Assembly: GCF_001640805.2 (NCBI RefSeq)
Contig: NC_066844.1
Span: 12,896,543-12,960,542 of the forward strand
DNA: 64,000 bases
Source of the DNA: Lates calcarifer
Lineage: Eukaryota; Chordata; Actinopteri; Centropomidae
Reading direction: 5' to 3'
The notes below the pieces were generated by a model. It did no database searches and had not been told where the DNA came from. It worked only from the letters and a program-made list of their open reading frames with translations. The first letter of the stretch is position 1, and each line of letters opens with the position of its first letter. Of this stretch, positions 37,411 through 50,875 are shown one piece after another. Made by a program: the position numbers and the translations under genes.

Positions 37411-38780
37411 ATGTTTATACAGGTGTTTTTTTGTTGTTGTTTTTTTTCAAAGAAACATGCACTGTATGTAAAAGCAGCTCAAAATAAGACCATACCTGTC
37501 CGCTTGGATTGAAAAGTTAAGTTCGGCCAAATTCTCCAGCCTCTGTCACCCCTAAAACAGTGTGCATTACTGTATTATGGTCCAATCACATACTGTCCTT
37601 GACTGTTACAGTCTGCTGATCACAACACAAGTTCACACACATTCACTTTAGACAGACACTGTGAGAAATAATAAAGGCGGTGATGTGGGGGTGGCTGTAT
37701 TCATTTTTCAATCCATCATCTCTCAAACCAGTGACTCTTGTAAAGACTGTGTAATGTGGAGGCAAAGGCTCAGTAATGGTGAAAAGTGGTTAAGGAATCA
37801 GCAGCACATGGAGGCCTCCCTCTGAAAACAGACTTAGATAAAAAGCATTTGTACTGGGATGTAATGAAATACTCTGTGGCAATAAAATGGTCTTGCTGGC
37901 TCAGCAAAGATGAGATGATAAAAGGATGGCTGATGCGCATTTGATTGTGAAATATACTCTATAAAGGAGAGGATAAAGTGATTCTAAATCAAGCATAAAA
38001 TTGCAGATGGTAATCCATTGTATGCCAGTAAATATGTTAAATGACTATCATCATTATCTCCTCTCCCTGCCTGACCCATGGTATACATCATTACCTCATC
38101 AATGAGATGGAACTTCATCTTTCTTGGAGGAAAGTGTTTTATTTGATTTTCACAACAAAACAGTCATTATAATATTATTTTGTCTTGTGGCATGCTTTTT
38201 TTGGTTGCCAAATACAACTCATTTTTAATATTCCCAATATTGTTATACCCAATATGTAAGTAATAAAATCCTGTCCTGATGAGGCTGTTAAATCTTATAA
38301 TCATCACCTGTAACTGGTGAAGTTTGGACTACACTTGTATGGATTAACCTTTTACATTTGCTTGAACATTCTCAAGAAACAAAAATAAACACGAAGCCTG
38401 AGATTGATTTATGGACTGAGATCAAGTTAAGATATGTGAGCTGTGCAGAAGAAAAAGAGTAGCTGCAGGATTCCGGTCAGTTAGACATTGAAATCAGATA
38501 ATCTGCTCCAACATGAGATAAGCGTCACCTGTTAGCTTCTTTCATCTCGTCTCATGTAGAGAAGATCAATGTCAACAAGGTCATCACTCCTGAAAATAAT
38601 CTCTCCTATGGCACCACCGGTGTATTATGCCTCCTTTTCATGTGTTATCAAGTTTTTGGATGTCCACTGTAGTGCAAAGTCAGACAAGCTGCAAATACAA
38701 CACAGTATCACTATGAGCTCCCGCATCAGCACATTCTGGATTGTAGGAGAGGATTGTACAGAAATGCTTAAAGGCAATGT
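37411..38780. other. Non-coding stretch, nothing recognised
   Basis: AT-rich sequence with no supported feature. Confidence 0.5.
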
Positions 38781-38874
38781 AAAAAAAACACAAAAAAAAC
38801 AACAAAAAAAAAAAAAAAAAAAAAAAAAAAACAAAAAAAAAAAAAAAAAAGAAAAAAAAACACAAAAAAAACAA
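38781..38874. repeat. A-rich low-complexity tract
   Basis: Almost pure adenine for about 94 bp, with scattered C and one G. Confidence 0.95.
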
Positions 38875-41800
38875 CCCCATAATGTGCTAAATGTATGATA
38901 TGGCACTGTATGTTATTGTAATGAAAAAAGTGGAGCTGAAAACGTGGGCCGCCATTAAGACTACATGCTAACCAGCCGTCACCTCCAAGCCATTTCCAAG
39001 CTGCTGCTCGGCACTGCTAAAATACCGATTTTATAACCACAGCTTGGTCTGACAAAATCACAGTACAAATGAGTTAAAGACAACGAATTTTGGCTATATA
39101 GTTGATCACTCAGCTGGCGTGTGGTCAATTGGAAGACCTGCATAGATGCGTGTGCCTGAGGAAAAGCCCAATGCTTATGCGCTTATGGGACAATACTGGC
39201 TACTCAGTTTGTCCAAAAATGGTGTGCTTTTTTGAAAAAAGTCTCTAAAGTGGTCTGAACAGTTGGTAAATCTAGTGACCAAAGTACTATGTTAGCAGCG
39301 CTGCCAATGAAAACCCCCTGATAACATTATAGAAAGTGTTTGTGCCAATTCATTTTGAAAGAGCCAATGGGGAAACTCTAGCAGTCAGCCGGCCAACCAA
39401 TGGTGTAACTTCATCACTCTGTGAGTCAGTAATGGACATTTGTGTTTCTAAGATGACCTCACTGTTATGGTCCAGCCAAAAAGAAATCTTGTACTAACCT
39501 GTAATGGTTGCTAGTCATGCAGTGTTTATTAGCCCAGATTATGAGATATCTGTCCCTGAGATGTTTGTTTCCTCTGAATTTTGATGTAGGTAATTTTTTT
39601 TTTGTGGCACTCGCAGCATTAGAAGAAAAACTTACATTTAAAATAATTAACTGAAACTTTCCATAAACTTTGTCTCCATGAATCTGGATAATCCATAGAC
39701 CTCGCTATCATCAGTTTCCTGAGGACTACTCTCTAAAAATATTTTTTGAGGAGACTGATTAGCAATGCAAAAAGTGAGGGTTAGAGTTAAGCTAAATTAA
39801 GTTTTAACTTATACTCTAATGAGAGAAAATTGTGTTTGAATGTGTTTATTATTTATATGGAAGATTTCAGCACAAAAACATTACAGGATAGTTGGACAAT
39901 TCTCTCACTCTGAAAGCTGCCTCAGTGTCCTGTATCATCCTTCTGTTGGCTATGTAGGCTATGATAGCATCTGTCAACTCCATGACTTTCAAAGATCTTA
40001 TGTTAAGCCTTCCCTTCTTTACTTCTGTCACAGTGCAGCACTGCTCTGATGACAGCTTGTTGACAGCTTTACTAATAATATTTTCTAAATGTTTGGGGTA
40101 TACTGATACTGCTATACTGTCAGAACAAAATTTCTTATGTTTCTCTCTGCTGATTTTTTTTTTTTTTTTTTTTTTTTGCAGCAGGATTAAAACTTTGTGG
40201 TTTGAAATTCTTCCTTTACTTGCCTACAGCAGAGAGGAGCAGGTGGCCTTGTACAACTATTTTAAGGGTGCTGATTATGCCAATGATGAAATCTCACAAC
40301 AGGTGGCAGTCATCACACTAAACTGAGTGATTTATGACAAGTTTGTCTAACATTAGGGCCAGGGCATCATAAAGTGCTGGAGGATGTATGAAATAGGGTG
40401 GGATCAGAAAGAATGCATTATTATACATTATAGGTGGGAGTGTTTCAGTACTTTCATCACCTTTAAAAACAGGACTTCTTGTCATTACCCACTGACAGTT
40501 CAGGAATCCTGTGAAGAGAAAACTTATTGTTGTATGGGACGTACAGAGTTTGGATGTGAATACAGTGGCTTAGATACACTGAGAAAGAGCTGGTGATGTA
40601 TCTTTCAAGTTGAATACACTTTTGAATTCACTATAAACATAATTACTGTTAATATTTAATTCAGCCTTGATTTGTCTGTTTCACAGACAATCTAATAAGC
40701 TTCAATTTTCATACTGTGACATCAACATGATCCTGATATGACCAAAATATAAGGATTTTAAAAATAAGACTAGGTGTGCAAACACAGCAAATGTAACCTG
40801 AACAGTCTCGGTCACATGAAGTTTAATTTGTGATTTCAGCCACATGTCTACCTGTATTGCAATTAAAATGCAGAGTTCCACGTGTTACTTTAGGCAGACT
40901 TCTTAAAAAGAAGACAGAACCCATAGCTGTTGCCACGGTTACCTAGTATTTTGGATTGTTTTGGACACCTGTTGATTTGCAGTAGAAACTGTAGAATAAT
41001 TAGTTGAAATGACAAGTTGATATGTAAATAAGCTCTGAGGCTGAGCCTCTGAGCTTTGAGGCTTCTGTGGTCTTTCTGCAAAAATCTGATGCTGGTAAAT
41101 TTAACCCGCAGGTTTGCCGTGTGTAATTGTGGCTTGACAGTGACAACATCACTCCTGTTGGAGGCTGCAGATGGAACAGATCTTCCCACTGAGACACAGA
41201 CGGGCCAGTCACTAAGATACCAAACTGGCGCAGCTTCCAGCATGTAAGTGAAGATATGATGGTGACAATGAATTAAAATTCAAATCCAACATGCCTCACT
41301 GCATCATATGAAAATTTCCTACATGTCTTATTGGACATCTTATGCACGTTCAAGCATAGTTCAGAAGGACATATTTGGAACCAACTTGTCTGGAATCTTT
41401 AATAAAGTTATGTGAGTTTGGACAATGCTTATATGCTCAACACATATTAGTGAAGACGGACATGCTATTGGCTCTGGCTGAGGAGAAGATACCATGCATG
41501 ACAAATTTTTGGTGCGGAATAGAGAAATAGGATTTTAATATGTATGCCAGACATGAACTATAAAGCTGGTATGGCATGTTAATGTCAGATGGAAAAGGTA
41601 CCACTGCCTGAGGACATTTTACTCTCAAACAGAGACAGTAAGGGACAGAAAGTGGGTTTGTTGGCTATTGATCAGTGCCTCCCTTCATTTCTCTGCAGAT
41701 TTACTGTATTATAGCTAGTTTGGGGTATGTTTCAGCAAAAATAAAATCTCATTTATTATTTCATTTCTTGCTACTTTATCCACTTTTTTTCCTCCTGAAG

Positions 41801-43439
41801 GTCAGAGGCATCATAGCCTAAATTGCTATGACTGTAGTGCACTGAAGCTGATCCTCTCAAAGTAGGAGGGTATTTCAAAGTGCCATGTTAGGAGCTCGAC
41901 TCAGAGCTTATCCTGCAGTAACTGGTGTAAAAAATGTGGACCAAATCTTTGAAAGACGCGTATCAGAGCAGAGGAGCCTTCTCATCGACACTGCAGCAGC
42001 TGGGAGCCAGTGGGAAGAGCCACAGCGAGGCTAAGCCTACTCAAGCCAGAGAGTCATTAGTCTTACCCTGACCTAGGGCCGCGGGCCCATGGGAAACACC
42101 TTCCCTGATGCCAAGCAAGCACAGTGTCAGAAAGAGGCTTTGTCTGATTGATTACACTACAGCAGTTTTTGCAGAATAACATACATTAGTGAAATTAAAA
42201 GGACCATTCTATAACCTATATTTATCTGATGGGGGCAAAATTGGCCACTCAGTAGGCATGCTGACCACGTGCATTGGAGAAGACGTTGGATTGATCTCTA
42301 GTTCAATAAGCCAAAGACTACACAATTAGATCTATTTATTTGAACATCAGTATTTCACCCTGCTTCGCCTGCACATTTGATGCATCATTGTGAGTTTTAG
42401 TGTGAGTGATTTTTCCCTCCTCTTCTTGTGCAGCTTTGAAAATAAAATCCCAGCAGCACAGGTGAGATATCTTTATACAATGTGCTGTTCCAGTATTCCT
42501 TGCAGCACTGATATAAACTTTATTTGAAGGAGAGTTGCTAACGTATGCATCAAAAGCCCACATATTCTAATCAGGCTATCTGCATCACACTCCCCCAGAT
42601 GGCCTTTAAATTGAACAGCTAATGCCCTGAAAAGCTTATGACAACAGATTCAGTATATTAACATATGTATCACCGCACACTTACATTGAGGAGTCTATTT
42701 GTCCTTTGCAGAGGACGTTGTATCCCGGGTAATAATTGTCAAGCCCAAATATGGTGAGCCAGGATTTGCAAGGAGCCATTTGGACAATAAAGAAAATTTG
42801 TTCAGTGCCCTCAACAGCAGTTCAATAAATAATACAAGCAGCTCTGAAATTGCATTGTTATTGAATACAAGCTTGGGGCAATTCCCGGGTTACCCTTTTA
42901 CCCTGTGTATTAGTGCACATAATACACAGATGGGGAGTATTTATAGGATTTAATCATCATTTGAACTTTTGACTTTCTGTAATTATCAACTAATGTAGTC
43001 ATTATATGTAGTAAGTGCTTTTTTTATGATTTCATGTAACTGAACCACATTTCATGGCAGGTTAGTCCTTTAAATGGTGATACTTAAAACTGTGTATGTA
43101 ACCTGTCTCAGTTTTTTTCCAGTAGAGAAAGATGCACAAAATCTCAAATTAGCCTCTGATAAGTTTCAAAAGAGATCTCATCAAGCTCCAAAATAATACT
43201 CAGATGCAATTTTTGCACCTTTTTTAGGTTTCAGGCAGAGAAATAAGAGAGCCCTCCTTATGAACTGAATCTATTCTCATCCTAGCCCTGTGTTTTTTGG
43301 TGATGTCCAACGCCATTTGATTTTGTGTGTTTCACTTTAGAGAATTATTTTATTTCCTGTAGGCTTAACAGACACCATTTGTTCAGAACAGCAAACTCAG
43401 AAACAGGAAATGGCAAAACTGCTGTCAAAAATGATCATT
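38875..43439. other. Non-coding stretch, mostly unclassified
   Basis: T24 at 40154-40177 followed by GCAG resembles an acceptor, but no exon-like frame follows. The 38930-39480 part has repeat-like character without a recognised family. The 42700-42960 part looks like a possible conserved non-coding element (see findings). Confidence 0.4.
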
Positions 43440-43880
43440 TTAAAGCTGCACCAACCAGTATTTTTATATTAACAATGAAAGGTAGTGCTCATGATGAAGC
43501 CACAGAGAATTTTCACCAAAATTATGCAGCTCTGCGCTACAGAGCCCACTTAGCTTCTTTTAGCCCGTAGTTTTAGTTTCTGATGAACCTAGGGTACACT
43601 ACTAACCCAGCACCAAAAAGCAGACAGACAACATTGGCAGCAAGCTGATGAATACAGTGATATTAGATATTTCCCTCTGGAGTTGGCTTGGCCTAAAACA
43701 GAGCTACACGGAGAATGGATATTTGACTAAGATTCATCAAGGGGCAAAAAGCACAATGCTAATGCTAATGTTGCTGTCTATGTGATGGATTTATGCAGTA
43801 CATAAGTATTTGTTGTTAGCTAACACATCACCACATCGACTCTTAAGACCTGATAATATGCTGGTGTTGTGTTTCTAGCT
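43440..43880 (+). repeat. Dispersed fish repeat, family B, longest copy
   Basis: Begins AAAGCTGCACCAACCAGTAT and includes CACAGAGAATTTTCACCAAA, GCAGCTCTGCGCTACAGAGC, CCCAGCACCAAAAAGCAGAC, TTAGATATTTCCCTCTGGAG and TTGTTAGCTAACACATCACC. Related copies occur at 4366-4755 (reversed) and 15680-15880. I recognise it as a common teleost dispersed repeat. Confidence 0.6.
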
Positions 43881-44959
43881 CATTCCATTTCCCCCCAGAA
43901 TCAATCAATGCAATTTCAAAATGAGAGTGTGTAACTGTTGAAAGAAAAAAAAATGCAATGCAAAAATGCAAAGAAGAAGTTGAACTCCTAAGCAATATGT
44001 TACTGAAAAGTATGAACTAGGTGTTTCAGTAAAAAAAGCTGGTCTCTTCTTGTTCATCAAAGCAGCGCAGAACGGGACATGAGCATGTGGCTGCAGATGA
44101 ATGGAGAAGTGAGGTCAAACATGGAGCCACCTGGTTCTGAAGAGGCTGATGCTTCACTCTCTGACCTGGCAGTGTTGGGCTGCATCCAGGGAGAAGTGGA
44201 GCTATCTGAGTTGTCTAATATAGGTCCATCTGTCTGTCTTCCCCTGGGTCCCCTGCTACCTTTGCCCCGCCATGTGTTCCCCAGTAGCCTACATTCCCAA
44301 ATCGGTGGCAGCCGAGCCCACATTCGGCATCTGTCTGTGCTAGATACGTCCGTCTGTGCTGGCCCTCTCACAAATACTGAGAGGATATTCTTGCACTCCA
44401 GGCTTCCCACACCTCTCCAGTAAATTATCACCTCCCCAGAAAGAAAGCGCTGTGTTGCCTGAGAGTTTGGATTACACAACATCAAGGGTTGGGCCCAGAC
44501 AGTTGACATTGCTGTGTAATCATCATTACCCTCGCAACTGCCTCTCAAGTAGGGTCACAAGGAAGTCAGCGCTCAAGTACTCTACAATAAATTCTATGTA
44601 AATGCTTGAATGTTCAAACTGCTCCCCATCAGAAGAAGTGTTTATTTAAGTGCCTGCTTAGCTGAGAAACTGCCATCATAAAAGCAGATTGACTTGAAAA
44701 GATCTGTGTAGAACCAGTTTTATATCATGGTGTCTCAAGGAAATACACAGCATATAATGAAATTTGTTTTAATAGAATTTAGGGAAATTTAATGACTATG
44801 TTTGAGCCCTACAATTGTGTGATTTGTCTGCCACAGGATAAAATGATGACTTAAATATCAACTATTTCTATGCTATTGTGTAAGACTTTTATCATGCACC
44901 ACCAAAATCTTACCTAGTCAGTTTTGAGCACTGTTGAGTCCTAATGGTCTTATTTTCTT

Positions 44960-44993
44960 AAAAATAAATAAATAAATAAATAAATTAAAAAAT
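44960..44993. repeat. (AAAT)n microsatellite
   Basis: Tandem AAAT units. Confidence 0.9.
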
Positions 44994-47158
44994 AATTTTC
45001 TGTGTGATGATACATTCAATTTGTTTCCAACCATTTCTAGAATCAAATGTAATTTTTCTTACCGGGGTGGCATTCACTGCCTAGTCATTTCTCAAAAAAG
45101 TGAGCGAGAGAGAGAGAGAGACAGTTACAGTGCTGAAATAATGAAGAAAATGAATAAAACGCTTTTTTGTATAAGTGGCCCCTGTCTAGTTTTTCTAATG
45201 GCTGGCCCTTGTCAGTGGCACTTCTGCCTCATCCTGGCCACCATACTTTGGTGAACTACTCTACATTGTTTAACCCCTGAGTCCCACTCTCTCTCTGCCA
45301 AGAAGTTTCTGGAAGAACTGTATGGTCTGGTACTAACTGACACTGTCTTTCTTGTATATAAAAGTTTATTACAAAGAGGTTCAGCATCAAAACATGCACT
45401 GCAGTAGCCTGTGAGAGGATCTGAGCCAATATGGATCTTTCTAACTAACAGCTCTAAACATCCATATATATAGGATACTTGTTTACATGTTTTATAATCT
45501 AGCGAAACATCCTGACCTCATTCAATGACCTCTTATTCCAAAAAACAAAGAGGAGGGGAGAAAAAGCCCCTCTCCCTAACACTTACATCTTTATGTTCAC
45601 AACCATTAACTTAAACATGACCCCAACAAATAGAAATCATGTGAAGCTTTGGACTTTCCCAGAGGATAAAAACATATATGAACTTTCAGACACTACACAC
45701 ACTCTTTCCTTTTAAACTTCACAGACAAAAACTATAAAATGATGAAACTGACAAAACCATGCAGTAAGTATAAATCCAAATGAAGTACAGGACTTACAGC
45801 ACAGGACTTAAATTCTATAATATACAGTTCTTTGGCCATTTATTTTAGGAGAAAACTGACATCCCTAGAGGTGAGAGTGCTGGTATTACACCTCACCTGA
45901 GAAATATAGCAGCCTGACAGGCACCAGTCTATGATTCAGTTCCACAGATGGTCCTCAATGCCACATGTATATTCAGCAAGCCAAAAAAAAGGACAAGCCC
46001 TAAAAAAAACCTTTCCCTACATTTCTTTCTTCAATTTTTTTTTCAAAAGTTGCTGCTCACGGGGAAAAATGTGTTGATGAATGAAGCTCTCATACAAAGT
46101 GAGTTGCTGACAGCTCTGGAGACCTAGGGGAGCAATTCATTTGCAGCGCAAGTGCGATATGTTGAGATCAGTCCCTCAGATGTCCCAGATGCCTGAGCAC
46201 TTTGAAAGAGTCACAGGCCTGTGCTGGCACTGGAAATTCTGCAGAGCTCCAAATGAATCAGTGCTTTAGAGCGCAGAGCCCTTACTGCCACTGTAACGCA
46301 GGATTTCTCATTACCTGACTCTATGAATCCGACATCCACTGCTTTAATTTCCACTTATAAATTCTGATGTAGACTACAGTGGGCCAGTAAGTGCCTTTAC
46401 ATTTCTGTCTATTGAAGAAACAGCTTGTAATATGGCCTGCTTTATCGAGGAATGTGAAGTCATCTGGCGTGAGGCAACAGCATGCAGACGTTTTATCACT
46501 CCTGCACTGTGAAATGATAATTAGCTCCACTGTTTCCTTTGCTTTCGTGATGTCGGCCTTACGGCATTTTTTGGGCAACATGGGAAAAAATTTATATGGC
46601 AGGAGAAAGAGTCCATTTTTCCTCTTTACTTAATGCAGCTATTTTTTTTCCAGTGCAAGACCTTCAAGGCAGTTCTGATGTTCATTTGAGTCTTGTATTA
46701 TTTATAACTCTGATTTAGATGAAACACTGTTGGAGCGCCTTCTCTGAAAAAAGGGCTCTCTCACGTCACTGGAGCTCTTAAAAGTCCACCTTGTGCTTCA
46801 AGTCATTGACCCTCCCTCTCCTCTATTCATCGTGAACAAATGGCGATGCCTGTGGAAAGGCTTGCTTCTATTCCCTGCTGCGAGTTCCATTAGAGGTGCA
46901 GACACACAATGGCACATTTTTTAAGTCTTTGACATTGCCATTGTAATGGACTGAGGTCAAGGAATGATATGAGGGTGATGCATAAAAGGCTGGTTAAATA
47001 TATGTGACTGTACTATATGGGTTTCACATTATAGGCAAATCCTTTCACCTCTATCCTAAGTGCAGCTCCAGGGGTGTCACATAAGAGTTTACCTGAATAC
47101 ATCATTGTCACATTAATTATGTGACCCTGGTGACCCAATACACACAATACAATAGGTC

Positions 47159-47198
47159 TGTGTGTGTGTGTGTGTGTGTGGGTGTGTGTGCGTGTGTG
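47159..47198. repeat. (TG)n microsatellite
   Basis: TG dinucleotide run with a GG and a CG interruption. Confidence 0.95.
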
Positions 47199-47364
47199 AC
47201 ATTCACATAAGTCATCATACGCAAGGTTCTTCTGGTGCTGCAAGGCTTGTAAATACAAAACAATGAACAGGTACAGTTTTAGACACCCCACTGCTGTTCT
47301 AATAAGCTCTTTTCATTCAACTGTTTGTGGTCAGAAACATGATCACTGCTTCAATCGCTTAGAC

Positions 47365-47818
47365 CACGTGTCAAACTCAAGGCCCGCGGGTCACATCTGG
47401 CCCGTGAATGAATTATCTTTGGCCCGCATGACAAAATCTTTTACTATTAGAGCTGGCCCGTCAGGTATATCGCATGCACCACCATAATACTTCAAATCCC
47501 ACAATGCACTCAGACTAGTGAACATCACAGAGCAGCAAACGGTTTTTTGATGCATTTTCAGTTTTTAATGCAGTTTCATTTTTACATTTTTTTCTCTTGC
47601 TACTACAGGACATTTGATTTTTCTTTGAAGTAAATTACTTTTGGCTGTTATTTGCCTGTAGAAAATGTTTTCACTTGAAATTACTCCGAAAACTGCAGAT
47701 AGAGCCATAAGAATTAATGAAACTGGTTTTATTTCTTTTATTTTTATTTATTTATTGTTTTTATTTATTTCATAATTAATGTTGTTTTATAGCTGTGTAT
47801 TTGAGTTTGACACCCCTG
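47365..47818. mobile_element. Non-autonomous hAT element, 454 bp
   Basis: Starts CACGTGTCAAACTCAAGGCC and ends TTTGAGTTTGACACCCCTG, an inverted pair with one changed end. A perfect 8 bp target duplication GCTTAGAC flanks it (47357-47364 and 47819-47826). The CAGGGGTGTCAAACTCA terminus with repeated GGCCCG motifs near one end is a familiar vertebrate hAT family. No coding capacity remains. Confidence 0.9.
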
Positions 47819-48019
47819 GCTTAGACAAACCTCGCATGATAACAACTGGCATGCTGCTGTAATGATTCATATAGAGTTTTTAATTTGCTCTTGGTTCCTG
47901 AGTTTTTTCCCCTCCAGAAATGGTCCAAAAGATTTGTGGCATTAGGTAACATTTTCACAGCAAATTTAATAGAAAACCTCTACCAAGGCAAACTTTACAA
48001 ATTATAGAAAATAAAGAGT

Positions 48020-48190
48020 CGGAGCTAGTTGTTAGCCTAGCTTAGCATAAACAGCTAGCCTTGCTCTGTCTGAACTTCTAATGCTCACTAATCAGTATGT
48101 TGTAAATCTTAAAACTGCACATAAACACAAACTTAAAACTGGCAGCTTTTGTCTTACGGGAGTTATGTGGTGCAGCTGAGTGTGTGTGTG
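48020..48190 (+). repeat. Fold-back repeat family A, one-sided fragment
   Basis: GTTAGCCTAGCTTAGCATAA, then TTGCTCTGTCTGAAC, TGCTCACTAATCAGTATGTT and a TTTTGTCTTACGGGAGTTAT motif follow the order seen in the complete copy at 58429-59337. The inverted partner arm is missing. Confidence 0.5.
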
Positions 48191-50654
48191 TTTGTTTTTC
48201 TATTCTGGTGTGACTTTAACCTTGAGAATCTATTCACCCTGTGGGGTCCAGTTTTCCCCGTGGGATCCAAATCTTGGTCCCCACAAGCATGAGCATTGCA
48301 ACCAACAGAAAACAGCCTGCTGATATGCCTAGTGCAGTTTTCTTACGGATCACTGTAACTTCCTTTCAAAGCGGTCTTATTCTTTGGAAAAAACGAATGA
48401 ATAAAAATTTTGTTTGCCATAAGTATATAAAAATATGCATCAATGTCTGTAAATACATCATTCATTAACATTTTTAAATATCTATTTTATATTATATTTT
48501 ATCTCAGGAACACTGTGGGGGAAAATTCTTCACATTTGTGCTATATAACTGATGTGCTATTTATCACACAAATGTCTAACAGGATGAAATTATTAACTGA
48601 AGTGAAAAGGTCAAAGGTTAGTCCCAGCCCGCCCAAAAAAGTATGTAGTGGATGGTACAGGTATGTGGACCAATAAATTGTGTTTTTTATGCTTTCCATT
48701 TTCAATTTCAGTTATTTTAATTTGCATTTTTTTTCTCACAGTCAAGCAGCAGAATTTACCATCATTAGTGTTGCATATTATCGATTTCAATAATCATTTA
48801 AATGGGGGTGGGGGGAATTATTGTCCTGAAAGACAATATAATGCGACAGGCTGTTGTACTTGTAGACTACAAACCAAAACATGTAGTATTAATGATGGGA
48901 AATATGAAGGTGTACCACTTTATAGAACGTTTTTATTTCATCCAGGTTCAGTTTCCACTGAGGCTGTAATACTGTTAACATGAAGTTCATACTGAACATA
49001 ACAGCATTACATTCATACATATACAGCCTGAGTGTTCCAGGCAGAACATCATTAACAGTGAGTAACAGCTCATTTTCAGACATGTGACCCACGTGTTGTC
49101 TATAATCCAAGTTTCCGAAAAATGTTCACATATTTTCCGTGTCCTTACATCTCATATTACAGATTAAGAACCCAGAGAACAGCCGTGGTTTTACATTGTA
49201 TCACTAGAGTCTCTCTAAAATTCCTCGTAAACCGACAGAATTAATGTGCGCTCTTCATCTGAGAGGATGCCCGTTTCATGCATGCGCCCTAAATTAACAT
49301 TAAGTTAACATCTTAACCACCATAGTACCGTTTAACACAGATCGAGGCAGTCAGAGTTTGTCAACCCCAACTTTTCTTGATAACCCCGAGTTAAATCAGA
49401 GGAGGTTAAACTCCCTTCGTAGTATAGGCCTCTGGTTAACTAGACCCGTTTTATTTGTAGTTTATTTCTTTATAGTTCTTTCTGTTCCAGTGAAGCTAAG
49501 ATTGAAACAGCTGTTAAATTCACGTCATCAGAGGCATATTTTCCTCTTCAATGTATTTATAATTTCATCATCTCATGCATACTCAGAGGTGAGGGAGGGA
49601 CGCACCTTTCCAGACTCCTGAGTGTTGAACAATATTGTTAGCATGCCATTACAGCATTTTTAGGCAGTAGACTGTCTTGACACACACATTTGCTTGATTT
49701 ACCTGCCACTCACATGTATTGGGCTGGACTCAGGCAGAAGGCTGAAAGCTATGCTAATATTCAGGGTTGTGAAAGGAGTGCCAGCATCAGGAGGGTGTTT
49801 TAAACCTGCTACAGCTCTCTCTGCATCTAATGTTCAGTTACTGTAATAGTTGAAGTGAATGTAAATGTTTTAAGTAAGGTACAATTAATTACTCTTCCCA
49901 ATCTAATTGTTAGGCCTTGTTGAAAATTTCCTGAATTTGATTTAAGACAGCTATTGATCATTGTCACAATCTTTTAACAAACAAAAATCTTATTTGCTAG
50001 TCTATAACAATGTTAACTGTAGTGTGGCTCTTCATCAAAATTGTGAAAATAATGTATTTGATGGTCAAATGTTACATCAGGTAGATTCACTTTTTTGTCT
50101 TTGATGTCCTGCAGACAGAGTGGCTGACTCACCAGAATGAGGACACCCTTACGTCACCTGAGGGGGCGTTATTTTAATTGCTTGTCCAGGCACACGGAAT
50201 ACAAAAAATACCAAACACAGGTAATAATGCTGGCTCATTATTTGGCCATCTGATTTTCAGTTGTGATACAATAATCACATTACACTATTCTTGAATAGTA
50301 CACCATTAGCCTTTTTTATCACCTAAGTAATAGTCAGATAGTCAGTCAAACAGTATGGAGAGATCCATAGATTAGTTCCACAAAAGTAAAGTGCTCAAAA
50401 CAAACCCCAGATGCTGCAAGAGGCTTTTGCCTGCAGCAACAATGATGGAAGAAGATAATATTGCAACTTAGATCAGCAAAGACATGGCGACAATTTACAT
50501 GTTCAATAGTTATTCGTTTTTAGCTAATTTCATATGACAGTAGTTTAATAGAATATTCCATCCTGTTATTGTTACTGGCCAGTTGCAATGCAGGTGTCCT
50601 CCCAGGTGATTAGAATTCACTGCAGGTGCAGTGAGATTGCTCCTTCCCCCATGT
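48191..50654. other. Non-coding stretch, nothing recognised
   Basis: The 49100-49610 part has more CG dinucleotides than usual here and contains TTAAATCAGAGGAGG-type sequence reminiscent of a fish repeat, but I could not define ends or a class. Confidence 0.4.
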
Positions 50655-50698
50655 CTCTCTCTACTGTCTATCTATATCTATATCTATATCTATCTATA

Positions 50699-50729
<31 letters not shown>

Positions 50730-50744
50730 GTCTCTCTATGTGTG

Positions 50745-50776
<32 letters not shown>

Positions 50777-50784
50777 CACACATA
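50655..50784. repeat. Compound microsatellite (TATC)n-(TC)n-(TA)n
   Basis: Successive TATC/TATATC, TC and TA runs. Confidence 0.95.
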
Positions 50785-50875
50785 CCTTGTAGCTCTTGCA
50801 AAACCACACCATTTTCACACTGGGTTCATGTCTCTTCTTCTTTAACTATAAGCCTCTTGTATGTTTCATTTTCAG

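Larger units (their letters stand above)
43881..47356. other. Non-coding stretch with one GC-richer block
   Basis: The 44057-44548 block is GC-richer and open on both strands (see findings). (AAAT)n lies at 44960-44993 and a short GA run at 45107-45121. The (TG)n tract at 47159-47198 is listed separately. Otherwise nothing recognised. Confidence 0.4.

Noticed and set aside
38569..38906. Open frames on both strands with poly-Lys and poly-Phe
   Set aside because: They are translations of a homopolymeric A tract.
40154..40326. Long T tract ending in GCAG followed by an open frame, resembling an acceptor and exon
   Set aside because: The tract is a simple homopolymer, the frame is short with no recognisable content, and no donor or partner exon is evident.
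47013..47291. 92-codon minus-strand frame with threonine-histidine repeats
   Set aside because: The repeats are the (TG)n microsatellite read in frame.
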